Of a stretch of 17,162 bases of DNA, positions 1-9,199 are shown in pieces (within the stretch, counting starts at the first letter, position 1; the number at the start of each line of letters is the position of its first letter). This DNA is from Ectopseudomonas composti (lineage in GTDB: Bacteria > Pseudomonadota > Gammaproteobacteria > Pseudomonadales > Pseudomonadaceae): positions 1 to 17,162 of the forward strand of contig CAMPIF010000029.1 of assembly GCA_946886245.1 (NCBI GenBank), in the 5' to 3' direction. Under the pieces are notes generated by a model. That model worked only from the letters and a program-made list of their open reading frames with translations, searched no databases and was not told the origin of the DNA. The translations under genes were made by a program, and so were the position numbers.

Positions 1-701
<701 letters not shown>

Positions 702-721
702 TCAATCAACGGGGTCAAATG

Positions 722-751
722 AAAAAGGCGAAGCTGGAGGGCTTCGCCTTT
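722..751 (-). terminator. Rho-independent terminator after rhlB
   Basis: GGCGAAGC (727-734) and GCTTCGCC (741-748) form a perfect 8-bp stem with a 6-base loop. On the minus strand the stem is followed by five T (complement of 722-726), and AAA/TTT extends the pairing. It lies 17 bases past the rhlB stop codon. It also stands just in front of the dauA start at 695, so it could limit read-through into dauA. Confidence 0.85.
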
Positions 752-768
752 GGTTTGCCTGCGCCGGC

Positions 769-2217
769 TCAGTGCTTGCGCGGCACCGGCTTGAGCAGCT
801 CGTCCGGCGGCATTTCACACTGGATCTTGCGGCCGATCAGCGTTTCGATCGGCGGCAGGGCGAAGGCATCGTCCTCGCCGGCGAAGCTGATCGAGGTGCC
901 GCTGGTGCCGGCGCGGCCGGTACGGCCGATGCGGTGCACGTAATCGTCCGGGTCTTCCGGCAAGGTGAAGTTGATCACGTGGCTGATGGCATCGACGTGG
1001 ATGCCGCGACCGGCAACGTCAGTGGCGACCATCACGCGGATCTTGCCTTCGCGGAAGCCTTCCAGGGCGCGGATGCGCTTGTGCTGGGGAATGTCGCCGG
1101 ACATCTGCACGGCGCTGATGCCGTCGCGGGTCAGGCGCTCTTCGATGCGCCGCACTTCGTCCTTGCGGTTGGCGAAGACCATGACCCGCGTCCAGTCATT
1201 CTGGCTGATCAGGTTGTAGAGCAGCTTGTATTTATCGGCCGAGGCCACGGCGTACACATGCTGCTCGACGGTGTCGCTGGCGACGTTCTCCGGCTCGATC
1301 TCGACGATGGCCGGGTTGACCGTCCACTGCTTGGCCAGGTTCATCACGTCTTCGGTGAAGGTGGCGGAGAACAGCAGGGTCTGGCGGTCGCCCTTCATCG
1401 GCGTCTGGCGGATGATCTGGCGTACCTGCGGGATGAAGCCCATGTCGAGCATGCGGTCGGCTTCGTCCAGCACCATCACCTCGACCATGTCCAGGTGCAC
1501 TTCACCGCGCTGGTTGAAGTCCAGCAGGCGGCCCGGCGTGGCCACGAGGATGTCGCAGAAGCGCGACTCCAGTTGCTTGAGCTGCTTGTCGAAGTCCATA
1601 CCGCCGACGAACTGCATGACATTCAGGCCGGTGTACTTGGTCAGCTCGGCAGCGTCCTTGGCGATCTGCACCACCAGCTCGCGGGTCGGCGCGATGATCA
1701 GCGCGCGTGGCTCGCCCATGTAGCGCTCTTTCGGCGGCGGGGTCTGCAGCAGTTGGGTGATGATCGAGATGAGGAAGGCGGCGGTCTTGCCGGTGCCGGT
1801 CTGGGCGCGGCCAATGGCGTCCTGGCCCTTGAGGGTGTAGCCCAGTACGCCAGCCTGGATCGGCGTGCAGTAGGGGAACCCCAGGTCATGAATGGCGTGC
1901 ATCAGCTCGGGGGCGAGCTTGAAGTCATGGAAGCGCGTCTTGCCTTCGGCAGGCTCGACCACGAAATCGTCCAGTTTCCAGGTGTCTACCGGCTTGGCTG
2001 GGCGCTCGCGGCGCGGCTTGTCGGCCTTTGGCGGGCGGGGCTGTTGCTGCGCCGGGCTATCGCCTGCGGTCTCGCTGGCGGTGCGGGCGGGCTTGTTCTT
2101 GCGGGGACGCTTCTGCTCTGCGGCACCGCTCTGGGCGGGCGCTGCTACGGGTGACGGCGCTGGTTGTGGCTGCTCGTCTTCGGCTTTGCCGAACATTTTC
2201 TTGAGTGCTTTGAGCAC
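769..2217 (-). CDS. rhlB: ATP-dependent DEAD-box RNA helicase RhlB
   Basis: A 482-residue RNA helicase that unwinds structured RNA for the degradosome or RNA processing in the cytoplasm. All superfamily-2 motifs are present: Q motif (FHDFKL...PIQ, about 96-121), Walker A AQTGTGKT (138-145), PTREL (177-181), TPGRL (227-231), DEAD (251-254), SAT (284-286), the motif V region [13 protein letters not shown] and motif [12 protein letters not shown] (428-437). Residues 1-75 form a Pro/Ala/Lys/Arg-rich, probably disordered tail typical of Pseudomonas RhlB (start [10 protein letters not shown]). The start is GTG at 2215-2217 with GAGAAG a few bases upstream. Neighbours on the same strand are the M19 dipeptidase upstream and dauA downstream. 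A terminator follows at 722-751. The family assignment is firm. The symbol rests on the N-terminus and on synteny, with other DEAD-box members (SrmB- or RhlE-like) less likely. Confidence 0.9.
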   Translation of the reverse strand: MLKALKKMFGKAEDEQPQPAPSPVAAPAQSGAAEQKRPRKNKPARTASETAGDSPAQQQPRPPKADKPRRERPAKPVDTWKLDDFVVEPAEGKTRFHDFKLAPELMHAIHDLGFPYCTPIQAGVLGYTLKGQDAIGRAQTGTGKTAAFLISIITQLLQTPPPKERYMGEPRALIIAPTRELVVQIAKDAAELTKYTGLNVMQFVGGMDFDKQLKQLESRFCDILVATPGRLLDFNQRGEVHLDMVEVMVLDEADRMLDMGFIPQVRQIIRQTPMKGDRQTLLFSATFTEDVMNLAKQWTVNPAIVEIEPENVASDTVEQHVYAVASADKYKLLYNLISQNDWTRVMVFANRKDEVRRIEERLTRDGISAVQMSGDIPQHKRIRALEGFREGKIRVMVATDVAGRGIHVDAISHVINFTLPEDPDDYVHRIGRTGRAGTSGTSISFAGEDDAFALPPIETLIGRKIQCEMPPDELLKPVPRKH

Positions 2218-2267
2218 GGGCTTCTCATCGACTGGTTAAGGAGTGAACGCCCGCCAGTGTAATGCAA

Positions 2268-2321
2268 GACGCGGGCGTGGCGAAGTGCTTCGCTCGCGTC
2301 TGTCAAGAGCACTGTGTGCTC
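2268..2321. repeat. Two adjacent hairpins between dipeptidase and rhlB
   Basis: GAGCAC (2307-2312) and GTGCTC (2316-2321) make a perfect 6-bp hairpin with a 3-base loop. Beside it, GACGCG...GCGAAG (2268-2285) pairs with CTTCGC...CGCGTC (2288-2300) with a bulge. They directly follow the dipeptidase stop codon (minus strand). Neither is followed by a T run, so they may act as mRNA-protecting structures or weak terminators rather than as a classic intrinsic terminator. Confidence 0.45.
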
Positions 2322-2327
2322 AGGGCC

Positions 2328-3491
2328 TCATTTCTCCGGCAGGCTGGCCAGCAGCAGGCGCTGTACATTGCCGCCCATGATCGCGGCAATGGCGTCATTG
2401 TCGAAGCCGGCGGTTTGCAGTCCCTCGGTAAGTTGCGCCAGGCCGGTGACGTCGAACGGCGTATGCACGGTGCCGTTGAAGTCCGAGCCCAGGGCGACGT
2501 GCTCGACGCCGACCTTGTCCGCCGTATAGCGGATGGCGTTGACGATGGCGGCGACCGAGGTGTCGCAAACGGCGGTGCTCCAGTAGCCGATACCGATCAC
2601 TCCGCCCGTGGCGGCGATGGCCTGCAGGTGCTTGTCGCTGAGGTTGCGCGTGCCGGGGCAGGTGCCCTCGACGCCGGTGTGCGAGACCAGCACCGGGCGC
2701 GTGGCCATGGCCAGCACATCGTCGATCAGCGGGCGCGAGGCGTGGGCCAGGTCCACCAGCATGGATTTTTCTTCCAGGCGCGCGATCACCTGGCGCCCCA
2801 GCGGGGTCAGGCCGCCTTTTGCCAGGCCGTGGGCCGAACCGCCCACTTCGTTATCGAAGAAGTGGGTCAGGCCGGCGATACGAAAGCCTGCATCAAAGAG
2901 CGTATCGACGTTCTCCAGCTGGTTCTCGATGGGCTGCAGGCCTTCGGTGGCGAGCAGGCCGGCGACGCGCTGCGGGTCTTTGTCCCAGGCCTCGATGAAA
3001 CGGGCCAGGTCCGCGCGGCTGCGGATCAGCACCAGGCGACCTTCGCTGGCGTGCGCCGCATCCTGCAGCTTCTGCGCCTGGTACAGCGCGCGCTGCAGCA
3101 GGCTGTTCCAGGTTTCCCGGGGCCAGCGCTGGGCCATGGCCAGCAGGGTGATGTTGTCGCTGTCGGCGGCGTTGCTCTCCATGTTCAGCCCGCGCGGCGT
3201 CTTGGTCACGGTGGAGAACACCTGCAGGCCGAGGCGACCTTCGAGCATGCGCGGCAGATCGGAGTGACCGTAGTCGTAGCGTTTGAGCAGATCACGCTCC
3301 CAGAGCAGGGCGTCGTCGTGCAGGTCGGCAACGAACAGCCCCTGGTGCAGCTTCTGCGCGCTGGCGCTGGCTGGATAGGGTGGCGGGCTGGCGACGCTGT
3401 TCATCTGCGCGTCGATGACTCGGGGCAGGCCCAGTGCGGCGAGGGCGCAGAGGGGAACGAGCAGAAGCAGGGCGATCAGCAGTTTGCGCAT
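2328..3491 (-). CDS. Membrane dipeptidase, peptidase family M19 (renal dipeptidase-like), exported
   Basis: A zinc dipeptidase expected to hydrolyse dipeptides, probably including D-residue-containing ones as in other M19 enzymes. From the ATG at 3489-3491 it has 387 residues. The N-terminus MRKLLIALLLLVPLCALAA is a signal peptide or membrane anchor, which favours this start over the in-frame ATG at 3509 (six residues longer, poor ribosome site). The expected metal ligands can be placed: His58 and Asp60 (LHDD), bridging Glu183 (ATEG), His250 (DLAH), His271 (SHTG) and Asp337 (GSDFNG). Length and ligand order fit the family well. It is transcribed toward rhlB, 110 bases away. Upstream lies structured repeat copy 1 and then the diguanylate cyclase. 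The physiological substrate cannot be read from the sequence. A link to the neighbouring D-arginine dehydrogenase (D-amino acid turnover) is speculation. Confidence 0.88.
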   Translation of the reverse strand: MRKLLIALLLLVPLCALAALGLPRVIDAQMNSVASPPPYPASASAQKLHQGLFVADLHDDALLWERDLLKRYDYGHSDLPRMLEGRLGLQVFSTVTKTPRGLNMESNAADSDNITLLAMAQRWPRETWNSLLQRALYQAQKLQDAAHASEGRLVLIRSRADLARFIEAWDKDPQRVAGLLATEGLQPIENQLENVDTLFDAGFRIAGLTHFFDNEVGGSAHGLAKGGLTPLGRQVIARLEEKSMLVDLAHASRPLIDDVLAMATRPVLVSHTGVEGTCPGTRNLSDKHLQAIAATGGVIGIGYWSTAVCDTSVAAIVNAIRYTADKVGVEHVALGSDFNGTVHTPFDVTGLAQLTEGLQTAGFDNDAIAAIMGGNVQRLLLASLPEK

Positions 3492-3527
3492 GAGTGGCCA
3501 TCCGGGCATGTTGTTATGCCGGGCACT

Positions 3528-3675
3528 CTAGCAGGCTGTTAAAAAACTACCTACGTTGCCATTGCTGCGTTAAAAACAGGCTCAAAATGCTCATTTACAA
3601 CTCGTAAACTCCGCTTTTTCGCCTGTTTTTGCCTTGCACTGGCTGCCTCGCCTACGTTTTTTAACGGCCTGCTAG
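3528..3675 (+). repeat. Structured palindromic repeat, copy 1 (148 bp, MITE-like)
   Basis: The ends are 20-bp inverted repeats differing at one base: CTAGCAGGCTGTTAAAAAAC (3528-3547) against the complement of 3656-3675. Inside is a 59-base core (3572-3630): AAAAACAGGC pairs perfectly with GCCTGTTTTT, then AAAA(T)GC (3584-3590) with GCTTTT (3613-3618), then TTTAC with GTAAA (3594-3598 / 3604-3608) around the loop AACTC. It matches copies at 8968-9136 (inverted) and 11491-11630. It lies between the diguanylate cyclase 3' end and the dipeptidase 5' end. No coding capacity is seen. Confidence 0.85.
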
Positions 3676-3741
3676 CAGGGACGCGTTGCGCGCGGCCCAC
3701 CCAGCGGTAGGGTGCGCCGTACGCAGCAAGGCGATCTAGGC

Positions 3742-4680
3742 TCAGCCGCAGAGGCAGTTACGACCCTGTTGCTTGGCCTGGTACAGCGCCGCATCGGCAC
3801 GCGCGATAAGGCTTTGCAGGCTGTCCTGATGGCGCATCTGCGCCAGGCCGATGGAAATGGTGACGCCGGGCAGCACGCCGACCGGCGAGTAGAAGGAGGC
3901 GATCTGCTCCAGGCTGATACGCAGGCGCTCACCGATACCGCGTGCAGCCTCATCGGTGATCTCCGGCAGGAGAATGACGAACTCCTCGCCACCGAAACGT
4001 ACCAGGCTGTCCTTGGCCCTCAGCTGGCTGCTCAGGGTATGCGTCACCAGGCACAGGGCGTAGTCACCGGCCAGGTGGCCGTGCTGGTCGTTATAGGCCT
4101 TGAAGTGGTCGACATCGAGCATCAGCAGCGACATGGGTTCATCGTTGAAGGCGCAGCGGGTGCTCTCGCGCTCGAACACGTGCTCCAGCCAGCGCCGGTT
4201 GAAGCAACCGGTGAGGGTGTCGACGTTGGCGTTCTGCTCACTGTCGAGAATCTGCCGGTTGCCCTGGCGCACGCGTTCACAGAGCAGCTCCAGCAGGTTC
4301 TGCATCATCTGCGGGGATTGCTGGAACAACGCCACCAGGGACTCGCGATGCAGGCGCAGGACGAGGGAGGGGCGCTCGGCCACCACGTAGGCGGAGGGAT
4401 GTTCGTTGTCGATGAAGCTGATTTCACCGGCGCAGTCGCCGACTTCGAGGGCGCTGACGGCCTGGTTGTCCAGTGAGCCGAGGTAGACGCGCAGCTGGCC
4501 CTCGATCAGCAGATAGAGGTGCTGGTTGCGATTGAAGGGGGAGAGCAGCACTTCGCCGGCTTCCAGCTCGCAGGCGCGAAATTCCCGCAGCAACTGGTCC
4601 AGGCTGCTGGTGGCGACATTATGAAATAGTCGCAGCTGTTGAACTTGTTGCAGGTCTGCCTGCCAGTGCGCCGGTTTCAT
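3742..4680 (-). CDS. Diguanylate cyclase with N-terminal cyclic-nucleotide-binding (Crp-like) domain
   Basis: The protein makes the second messenger cyclic di-GMP from two GTP, probably under control of a bound nucleotide or ligand. From ATG 4678-4680 it has 312 residues. Residues ~15-135 form a cNMP-binding beta-roll (LFHNVATSSLDQLLREF, HLYLLIEGQLRVYLG, DCAGEISFIDNEHPSAYVVAE). Residues ~150-312 are a GGDEF domain with the catalytic GGEEF at 230-234. RAKD (221-224), five residues before it, is the RxxD product-inhibition site, so both catalysis and feedback look intact. There is no membrane segment, so it is cytoplasmic. A TTG at 4728 would add 16 residues, but the ATG has GAGA upstream and sits directly before the domain. 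It lies downstream of the acyl-CoA synthetase on the same strand, separated by a strong hairpin. Whether it binds cAMP is unknown. Confidence 0.88.
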   Translation of the reverse strand: MKPAHWQADLQQVQQLRLFHNVATSSLDQLLREFRACELEAGEVLLSPFNRNQHLYLLIEGQLRVYLGSLDNQAVSALEVGDCAGEISFIDNEHPSAYVVAERPSLVLRLHRESLVALFQQSPQMMQNLLELLCERVRQGNRQILDSEQNANVDTLTGCFNRRWLEHVFERESTRCAFNDEPMSLLMLDVDHFKAYNDQHGHLAGDYALCLVTHTLSSQLRAKDSLVRFGGEEFVILLPEITDEAARGIGERLRISLEQIASFYSPVGVLPGVTISIGLAQMRHQDSLQSLIARADAALYQAKQQGRNCLCG

Positions 4681-4772
4681 TACAATCTCGTCGGGCCTGA
4701 GCGGGCGAAAAGCCCGAGGCACCACCAACGCTCCCTGTCGTGTCTACGAATAGCGTTCGACATTATTCCCGG

Positions 4773-4802
4773 GCTTCAGGCGTGGCAATGCTTGCCTGAA
4801 GC
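4773..4802. repeat. Strong hairpin between acyl-CoA synthetase and diguanylate cyclase
   Basis: GCTTCAGGC (4773-4781) is the exact reverse complement of GCCTGAAGC (4794-4802). An alternative inner pairing GGCAA-TGC-TTGCC (4784-4796) overlaps it. The acyl-CoA synthetase stop is about 68 bases upstream on the minus strand. No T run follows, so this may be a factor-dependent terminator, an mRNA end or a DNA site upstream of the cyclase. Confidence 0.5.
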
Positions 4803-4869
4803 TCTGCCGACCAGTGGTTGCACGAAAATGCAAAGTTGTTAACTGGTGCGCGTCCTTGCGCGCTCTGGG

Positions 4870-6771
4870 TCACGCTGCGAAGTGGATGCGATGGCCCACC
4901 GCGTAGCCGGACAGGCGCTCGCCAATGGTGGCAGCCAATGCCTGATCCTGATTTGGCAGGTGGATATGGGCCAGTTGACCGGCCTTGTCATCGCTCAGCA
5001 CTTCGACCCGAACAGCCGGGTGCAGCTCATCGACAGCAGCCTGGTAAACACGGGCGATGGCATCGAAGCGCAGCGCTGGTTTGAAGGTCTTGCCCACCGC
5101 AGTGAGCGGAATGGCATCGATGATCCAGGCGTCCTTGGGCACCGCTGCTCGTTCGGGAATATGGACGGCGGCATGTTCCAGCAGCTCGACTTCGCTGACC
5201 TGCGCGCCCGGCTTGAGCTGCACGTAGACCACCGGCAATTCGCCGGCCTTTTCATCTGGCTTGCCCACGGCAGCGGCCATGGCGACGGCGGGATGCCTGT
5301 GCAGGGCGTCCTCGATCATCTGCGGGTCGATGTTGTGACCGCCACGGATGATCAGATCCTTGCTGCGCCCGGTCAGCCAGATATAGCCGTCGGCATCGAC
5401 GCGACCCAGATCGCCGGTGTTGAACCAGTCGCCATCGACCCAGATGCCGGCGTTCTTGCTCGCCTGCAGATAGCCCTTGAACACCGTGGCGCCACGGATG
5501 CACAGGTTGCCGATCTCATCCTGCGCTGCATCCCGGAGATAGCGCCCCTGTTCGTCGAGTACCTTGATGCGCACTTCGCAGTAGGGCATGGGCAGGCCGA
5601 TGGAGCCGGGGCGGCGTTCGCCTGCCGGTGGGTTGGCGCAACTGCCGCAGGTGCCCTCGGTCAGGCCGTAGCCTTCGAGCAGGGTCAGGCCGGTCTTGGC
5701 CTCGAACTGGCGGATCAGTTCCACCGGCATCGGCGCGGCGCCGCACAGGGCGTATTTCAGCGAGGACAGGTCATGACCCTCGCTGGGAATCTGCAACAGG
5801 CCGGCATAGATAGTGGGAACACCGCTGAAGAAGCTGACCTTGTGGCGCGCGATCACCTTCCAGAAGTTGCTGATCAGCGTGGTATTGCGATAACCCTGCG
5901 GTGTGGCCAGCAGCACTTCCGCGCCGCCGATGAACGCCGTAAGCCCGGTGACGATCACGCCATTGACGTGGAACAGCGGCAGGCCGCAGAGCGTCACGTC
6001 GCCGACGCCGAAGCGGGTCACCAGGTTCATGCTGTAGGCCATCGCCACTTCGTTGCCGTGGCTGTGCGGCGCCAGTTTCGGTGTGCCGGTGGTGCCGCCG
6101 GTGTGGAAGTAGCTGGCGATGTCGTCGGCGGCAATCACACGGCCGCTTTCCAGGTGGTCGGCGGGGCACGCGGCGATGGTTTCATCGAAATCCAGCACGC
6201 CCTCAGGCAAAGGGCCGCGCTGGGCCTTGAGCGCGCTGCGCTGTGGTTCGGGCAACAGGTTGGCCATGTCCACGCAGAGAATCGCCTTCAGCTCTGGCAA
6301 CCGATCGCGCAGGGCATCGACCTTGTCCCACAGCTCGGTGCCGGGGAAGGGGGCCAGGGTCACCAGCAGCTCGGAGTCCGACGCGTGGATCAGCTCGGCG
6401 ATGTGCTCGGGATCGAGCAGCGGGTTGATCGCATTGACGATGCCGGCCGCCTCGCCGCCCCAGATGGTGTAGTGGGTCTGCGGCAGGTTGGGCAGCAGGA
6501 AGGATACCGCCTTGCCCGGACGCAGGCCCAGGCGGTGGAAGGCGTTGGCGGTCTGGGTGATCTTGCCGAGCAGTTCGGCATAGTTCAGGCGCAGCGGGGT
6601 CTCCTCTCCCGTACCCTGGGCAATGAACGACAGCGCCGCTGCCTCGGGACTGGCCTGCGCCGTGCGGCGAATCAGCTCGAAGGTGCTGCTGGGCAGATCG
6701 CGATCACTCAGGGCGGTGCGCTCGATCCGTTCGATATCCTGCAGTGTGCGAATGAGGGGCGCTGTGCTCAT
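4870..6771 (-). CDS. Acyl-CoA synthetase / AMP-dependent ligase (ANL superfamily)
   Basis: This enzyme activates a carboxylic (probably fatty or related) acid to the acyl-AMP and then the CoA thioester. It has 633 residues from ATG 6769-6771. ANL motifs are in order: P-loop TGGTTGTPK (224-232), YGLTEGT (368-374), the TGD motif (452-454) with following hinge DLGRVDADGYIWLTGRSKDLI, and Lys561 in AVGKTFKPALR, the adenylation lysine. About 70 residues follow that lysine, more than in most acyl-CoA ligases, ending GYAVGHRIHFAA. No signal peptide is seen. It starts 23 bases after the carboxylesterase stop on the same strand, so the two very likely form one transcript and may act together on acyl esters or thioesters. 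PAO1 has a similar pair (PA3859/PA3860, from memory). The substrate cannot be read from the sequence. Confidence 0.87.
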   Translation of the reverse strand: MSTAPLIRTLQDIERIERTALSDRDLPSSTFELIRRTAQASPEAAALSFIAQGTGEETPLRLNYAELLGKITQTANAFHRLGLRPGKAVSFLLPNLPQTHYTIWGGEAAGIVNAINPLLDPEHIAELIHASDSELLVTLAPFPGTELWDKVDALRDRLPELKAILCVDMANLLPEPQRSALKAQRGPLPEGVLDFDETIAACPADHLESGRVIAADDIASYFHTGGTTGTPKLAPHSHGNEVAMAYSMNLVTRFGVGDVTLCGLPLFHVNGVIVTGLTAFIGGAEVLLATPQGYRNTTLISNFWKVIARHKVSFFSGVPTIYAGLLQIPSEGHDLSSLKYALCGAAPMPVELIRQFEAKTGLTLLEGYGLTEGTCGSCANPPAGERRPGSIGLPMPYCEVRIKVLDEQGRYLRDAAQDEIGNLCIRGATVFKGYLQASKNAGIWVDGDWFNTGDLGRVDADGYIWLTGRSKDLIIRGGHNIDPQMIEDALHRHPAVAMAAAVGKPDEKAGELPVVYVQLKPGAQVSEVELLEHAAVHIPERAAVPKDAWIIDAIPLTAVGKTFKPALRFDAIARVYQAAVDELHPAVRVEVLSDDKAGQLAHIHLPNQDQALAATIGERLSGYAVGHRIHFAA

Positions 6772-6794
6772 TTATCGTGCATCTCTCGGGTCGG

Positions 6795-7514
<720 letters not shown>

Positions 7515-7590
7515 CTAATCTGTGAATAAGTTGTCGCACGGGTGAATCTTTTGCCCTTGACCCTCTCATATCCGGCCACTTGCCATGTGC

Positions 7591-7606
7591 TGGTACGGGG
7601 CTTGCT
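7591..7606 (+). promoter_or_regulatory. Sigma-54 (RpoN) promoter upstream of aapJ
   Basis: TGGTACGGGGCTTGCT matches the -24/-12 consensus TGGCACGNNNNTTGCW at all defined positions but one (C to T). GG (7592-7593) and GC (7604-7605) are exactly ten bases apart, as required. It points toward aapJ and predicts a transcript start near 7617 and a leader of about 315 bases. Sigma-54 control by a two-component or NtrC-type activator is common for amino-acid importers. I did not find a convincing activator site upstream. Confidence 0.7.
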
Positions 7607-7931
7607 AAGTCTCACTCGAACTGACGACGCGGCGCGCTAACGGTAACACTGTGCCACTGCGCACCGCTCAACAGGCAGGAATCTGCTGTGTGGGGTTCCT
7701 AATAGACCGTCGGGGCGGTTGATCGCCCAGATGGATGACGATCCGTCTCTGGCCCGTTCAATCAATGGGCTGGGCGGGGGCAGTTGGCCAGCAGAGGGTA
7801 AAGCCGACTAGACTCCTGCCTGACGTTCGAACTTCTCGTCGATACCGTTGCTGCCAGCGGATCGCGTGCCTCAAAAGGGTGGGGAAGGCGGACGGAGACT
7901 CCAACACAACAAGAGCAACTGGAGGTTTTTG
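7607..7931 (+). promoter_or_regulatory. Long structured 5' leader of aapJ
   Basis: This is the right-hand part of the 477-base gap between the esterase and aapJ; no convincing gene lies here. Successive hairpins can be drawn: GGGCG/CGCCC (7713-7728), then CCAGATGGAT/ATCCGTCT-GG around GACG (7727-7752), then GCCC/GGGC (7752-7770). The first two overlap slightly and the second and third share a base, so they could be alternatives. GGAGG (7921-7925) is the ribosome site. A regulatory role is inferred only from length and structure; it fits no riboswitch class I recognise. Confidence 0.4.
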
Positions 7932-8960
7932 ATGAAGATGGTGAAATCCACCCTGGCTGTGCTGACCACCGCAGCTGTGCTCGGTGTCAGTGGCTTTGCT
8001 CAGGCAGGCGCCACCCTGGATGCAGTGCAGAAGAAAGGCTTCGTGCAGTGCGGTATCAGTGACGGTCTGCCTGGCTTCTCCTATGCCGATGAAAAAGGCA
8101 ACTACCTGGGTCTCGACGTTGACGTCTGCCGTGCTGTTGCAGCTGCGGTTTTCGGCGACGCGACCAAGGTCAAGTACAGCCCGCTGACCGCCAAGGAGCG
8201 CTTCACCGCGCTGCAGTCCGGCGAAGTCGACATCCTGTCGCGTAACACCACCTGGACCAGCTCGCGCGACGCCGCACTGGGTCTGAACTTCACGGGCACC
8301 AACTACTACGACGGCCAGGGCTTTCTGGTGAACAAGAAGTTGGGCGTTTCCAGCGCCAAGGAACTGGACGGAGCTACCGTCTGCATCCAGGCCGGTACCA
8401 CCACCGAGCTGAACCTCTCCGACTACTTCCGTGCCAACGGCATGAAGTACACCCCCATCACCTACGATACCTCCGACGAGAGCGCCAAGTCGGTCGAAGC
8501 CGGCCGTTGCGACGTGCTGACCTCCGACCAGTCGCAGCTCTATGCACAGCGCATCAAGCTGGCCAACCCGGACGACTATGTCGTGCTGCCGGAAGTCATC
8601 TCCAAGGAGCCTCTGGGCCCGGTCGTGCGCCAGGGTGACGAAGAGTGGTTCGACATCGTGCGCTGGACCCTGTTCGCCATGGTCAACGCCGAAGAGCTGG
8701 GTGTGACCTCGGCCAACGTCGAAGCGACTGCCAAAGACACCAAGAACCCGGACGTAGCACGTCTGCTGGGTACTGAAGGTGAGTTCGGCAAAGACCTCAA
8801 GCTGCCGAAGGACTGGGCAGTACAGATCGTCAAGCAAGTCGGTAACTACGGTGAGACCTTCGACCGTAACGTCGGTGCCGGCAGCGAGCTGAAGATCGAG
8901 CGTGGCCTCAACGCCCTGTGGAACAAGGGTGGTCTGCAGTACGCACCGCCGGTGCGTTGA
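7932..8960 (+). CDS. aapJ: General L-amino acid ABC transporter, periplasmic binding protein
   Basis: It captures polar L-amino acids in the periplasm and delivers them to the AapQM permease. The start is ATG 7932-7934, six bases after GGAGG, giving 342 residues that open with a signal peptide (MKMVKSTLAVLTTAAVLGVSGFAQA, cleavage after ~25). An upstream in-frame start at 7848 would bury this signal and is rejected. The mature protein is a family-3 solute-binding protein (LDAVQKKGFVQCGISDGLPGFSYAD, GNYLGLDVDVCRAVAAAVFGD, RFTALQSGEVDILSRNTTWT). Two features separate the AapJ/BztA group from the short ~260-residue amino-acid binding proteins: the extra length and the RNTTWTSSRD region. It is the first gene of aapJQMP, read from the sigma-54 promoter at 7591. 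Repeat copy 2 starts 8 bases after its stop. Confidence 0.92.
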   Translation: MKMVKSTLAVLTTAAVLGVSGFAQAGATLDAVQKKGFVQCGISDGLPGFSYADEKGNYLGLDVDVCRAVAAAVFGDATKVKYSPLTAKERFTALQSGEVDILSRNTTWTSSRDAALGLNFTGTNYYDGQGFLVNKKLGVSSAKELDGATVCIQAGTTTELNLSDYFRANGMKYTPITYDTSDESAKSVEAGRCDVLTSDQSQLYAQRIKLANPDDYVVLPEVISKEPLGPVVRQGDEEWFDIVRWTLFAMVNAEELGVTSANVEATAKDTKNPDVARLLGTEGEFGKDLKLPKDWAVQIVKQVGNYGETFDRNVGAGSELKIERGLNALWNKGGLQYAPPVR

Positions 8961-8967
8961 CCGTCCA

Positions 8968-9136
8968 CAGCGGCAGGCGAGAACCTGTTCATAGGATTGC
9001 GAGCTAGAGGTATGCAAGGAAAAAACAGGCGAAGAAGCGCAGTTTACGAGTTGTAAATGAGCATTCTGAGCCTGTTTTTGACGCAGCAGGCCCGACGCGC
9101 AGCAGACTATGGACCGGTTCTCGGGGCCTGCCGCTG
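8968..9136 (-). repeat. Structured palindromic repeat, copy 2 (169 bp), between aapJ and aapQ
   Basis: The outer arms CAGCGGCAGGC and GAGAACC (8968-8985) pair with GGTTCTC and GCCTGCCGCTG (9116-9136), and CATAG (8990-8994) pairs with CTATG (9107-9111). The core, 9021-9079, is 59 bases as in copy 1 but inverted: AAAAACAGGC/GCCTGTTTTT, AGAAGC/GC(A)TTCT, and TTTAC/GTAAA around GAGTT. The outer arm sequence differs completely from copy 1, although the core is nearly identical. It fills the aapJ-aapQ junction. Confidence 0.85.
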
Positions 9137-9199
9137 TCGTTTCCGATTAAGTGAACTCCGGCCGGCTTGCGTGCGGCCGGGGCTTCCATGAGGGTTGTC

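Noticed and set aside
2262..3542. 426-codon plus-strand frame opposite the dipeptidase
   Set aside because: Shadow frame; the M19 metal ligands are all on the minus strand.
7735..7932. Possible small ORF in the aapJ leader
   Set aside because: No convincing ribosome site, it ends at the aapJ start, and the composition is Arg/Cys-rich; nothing supports translation.
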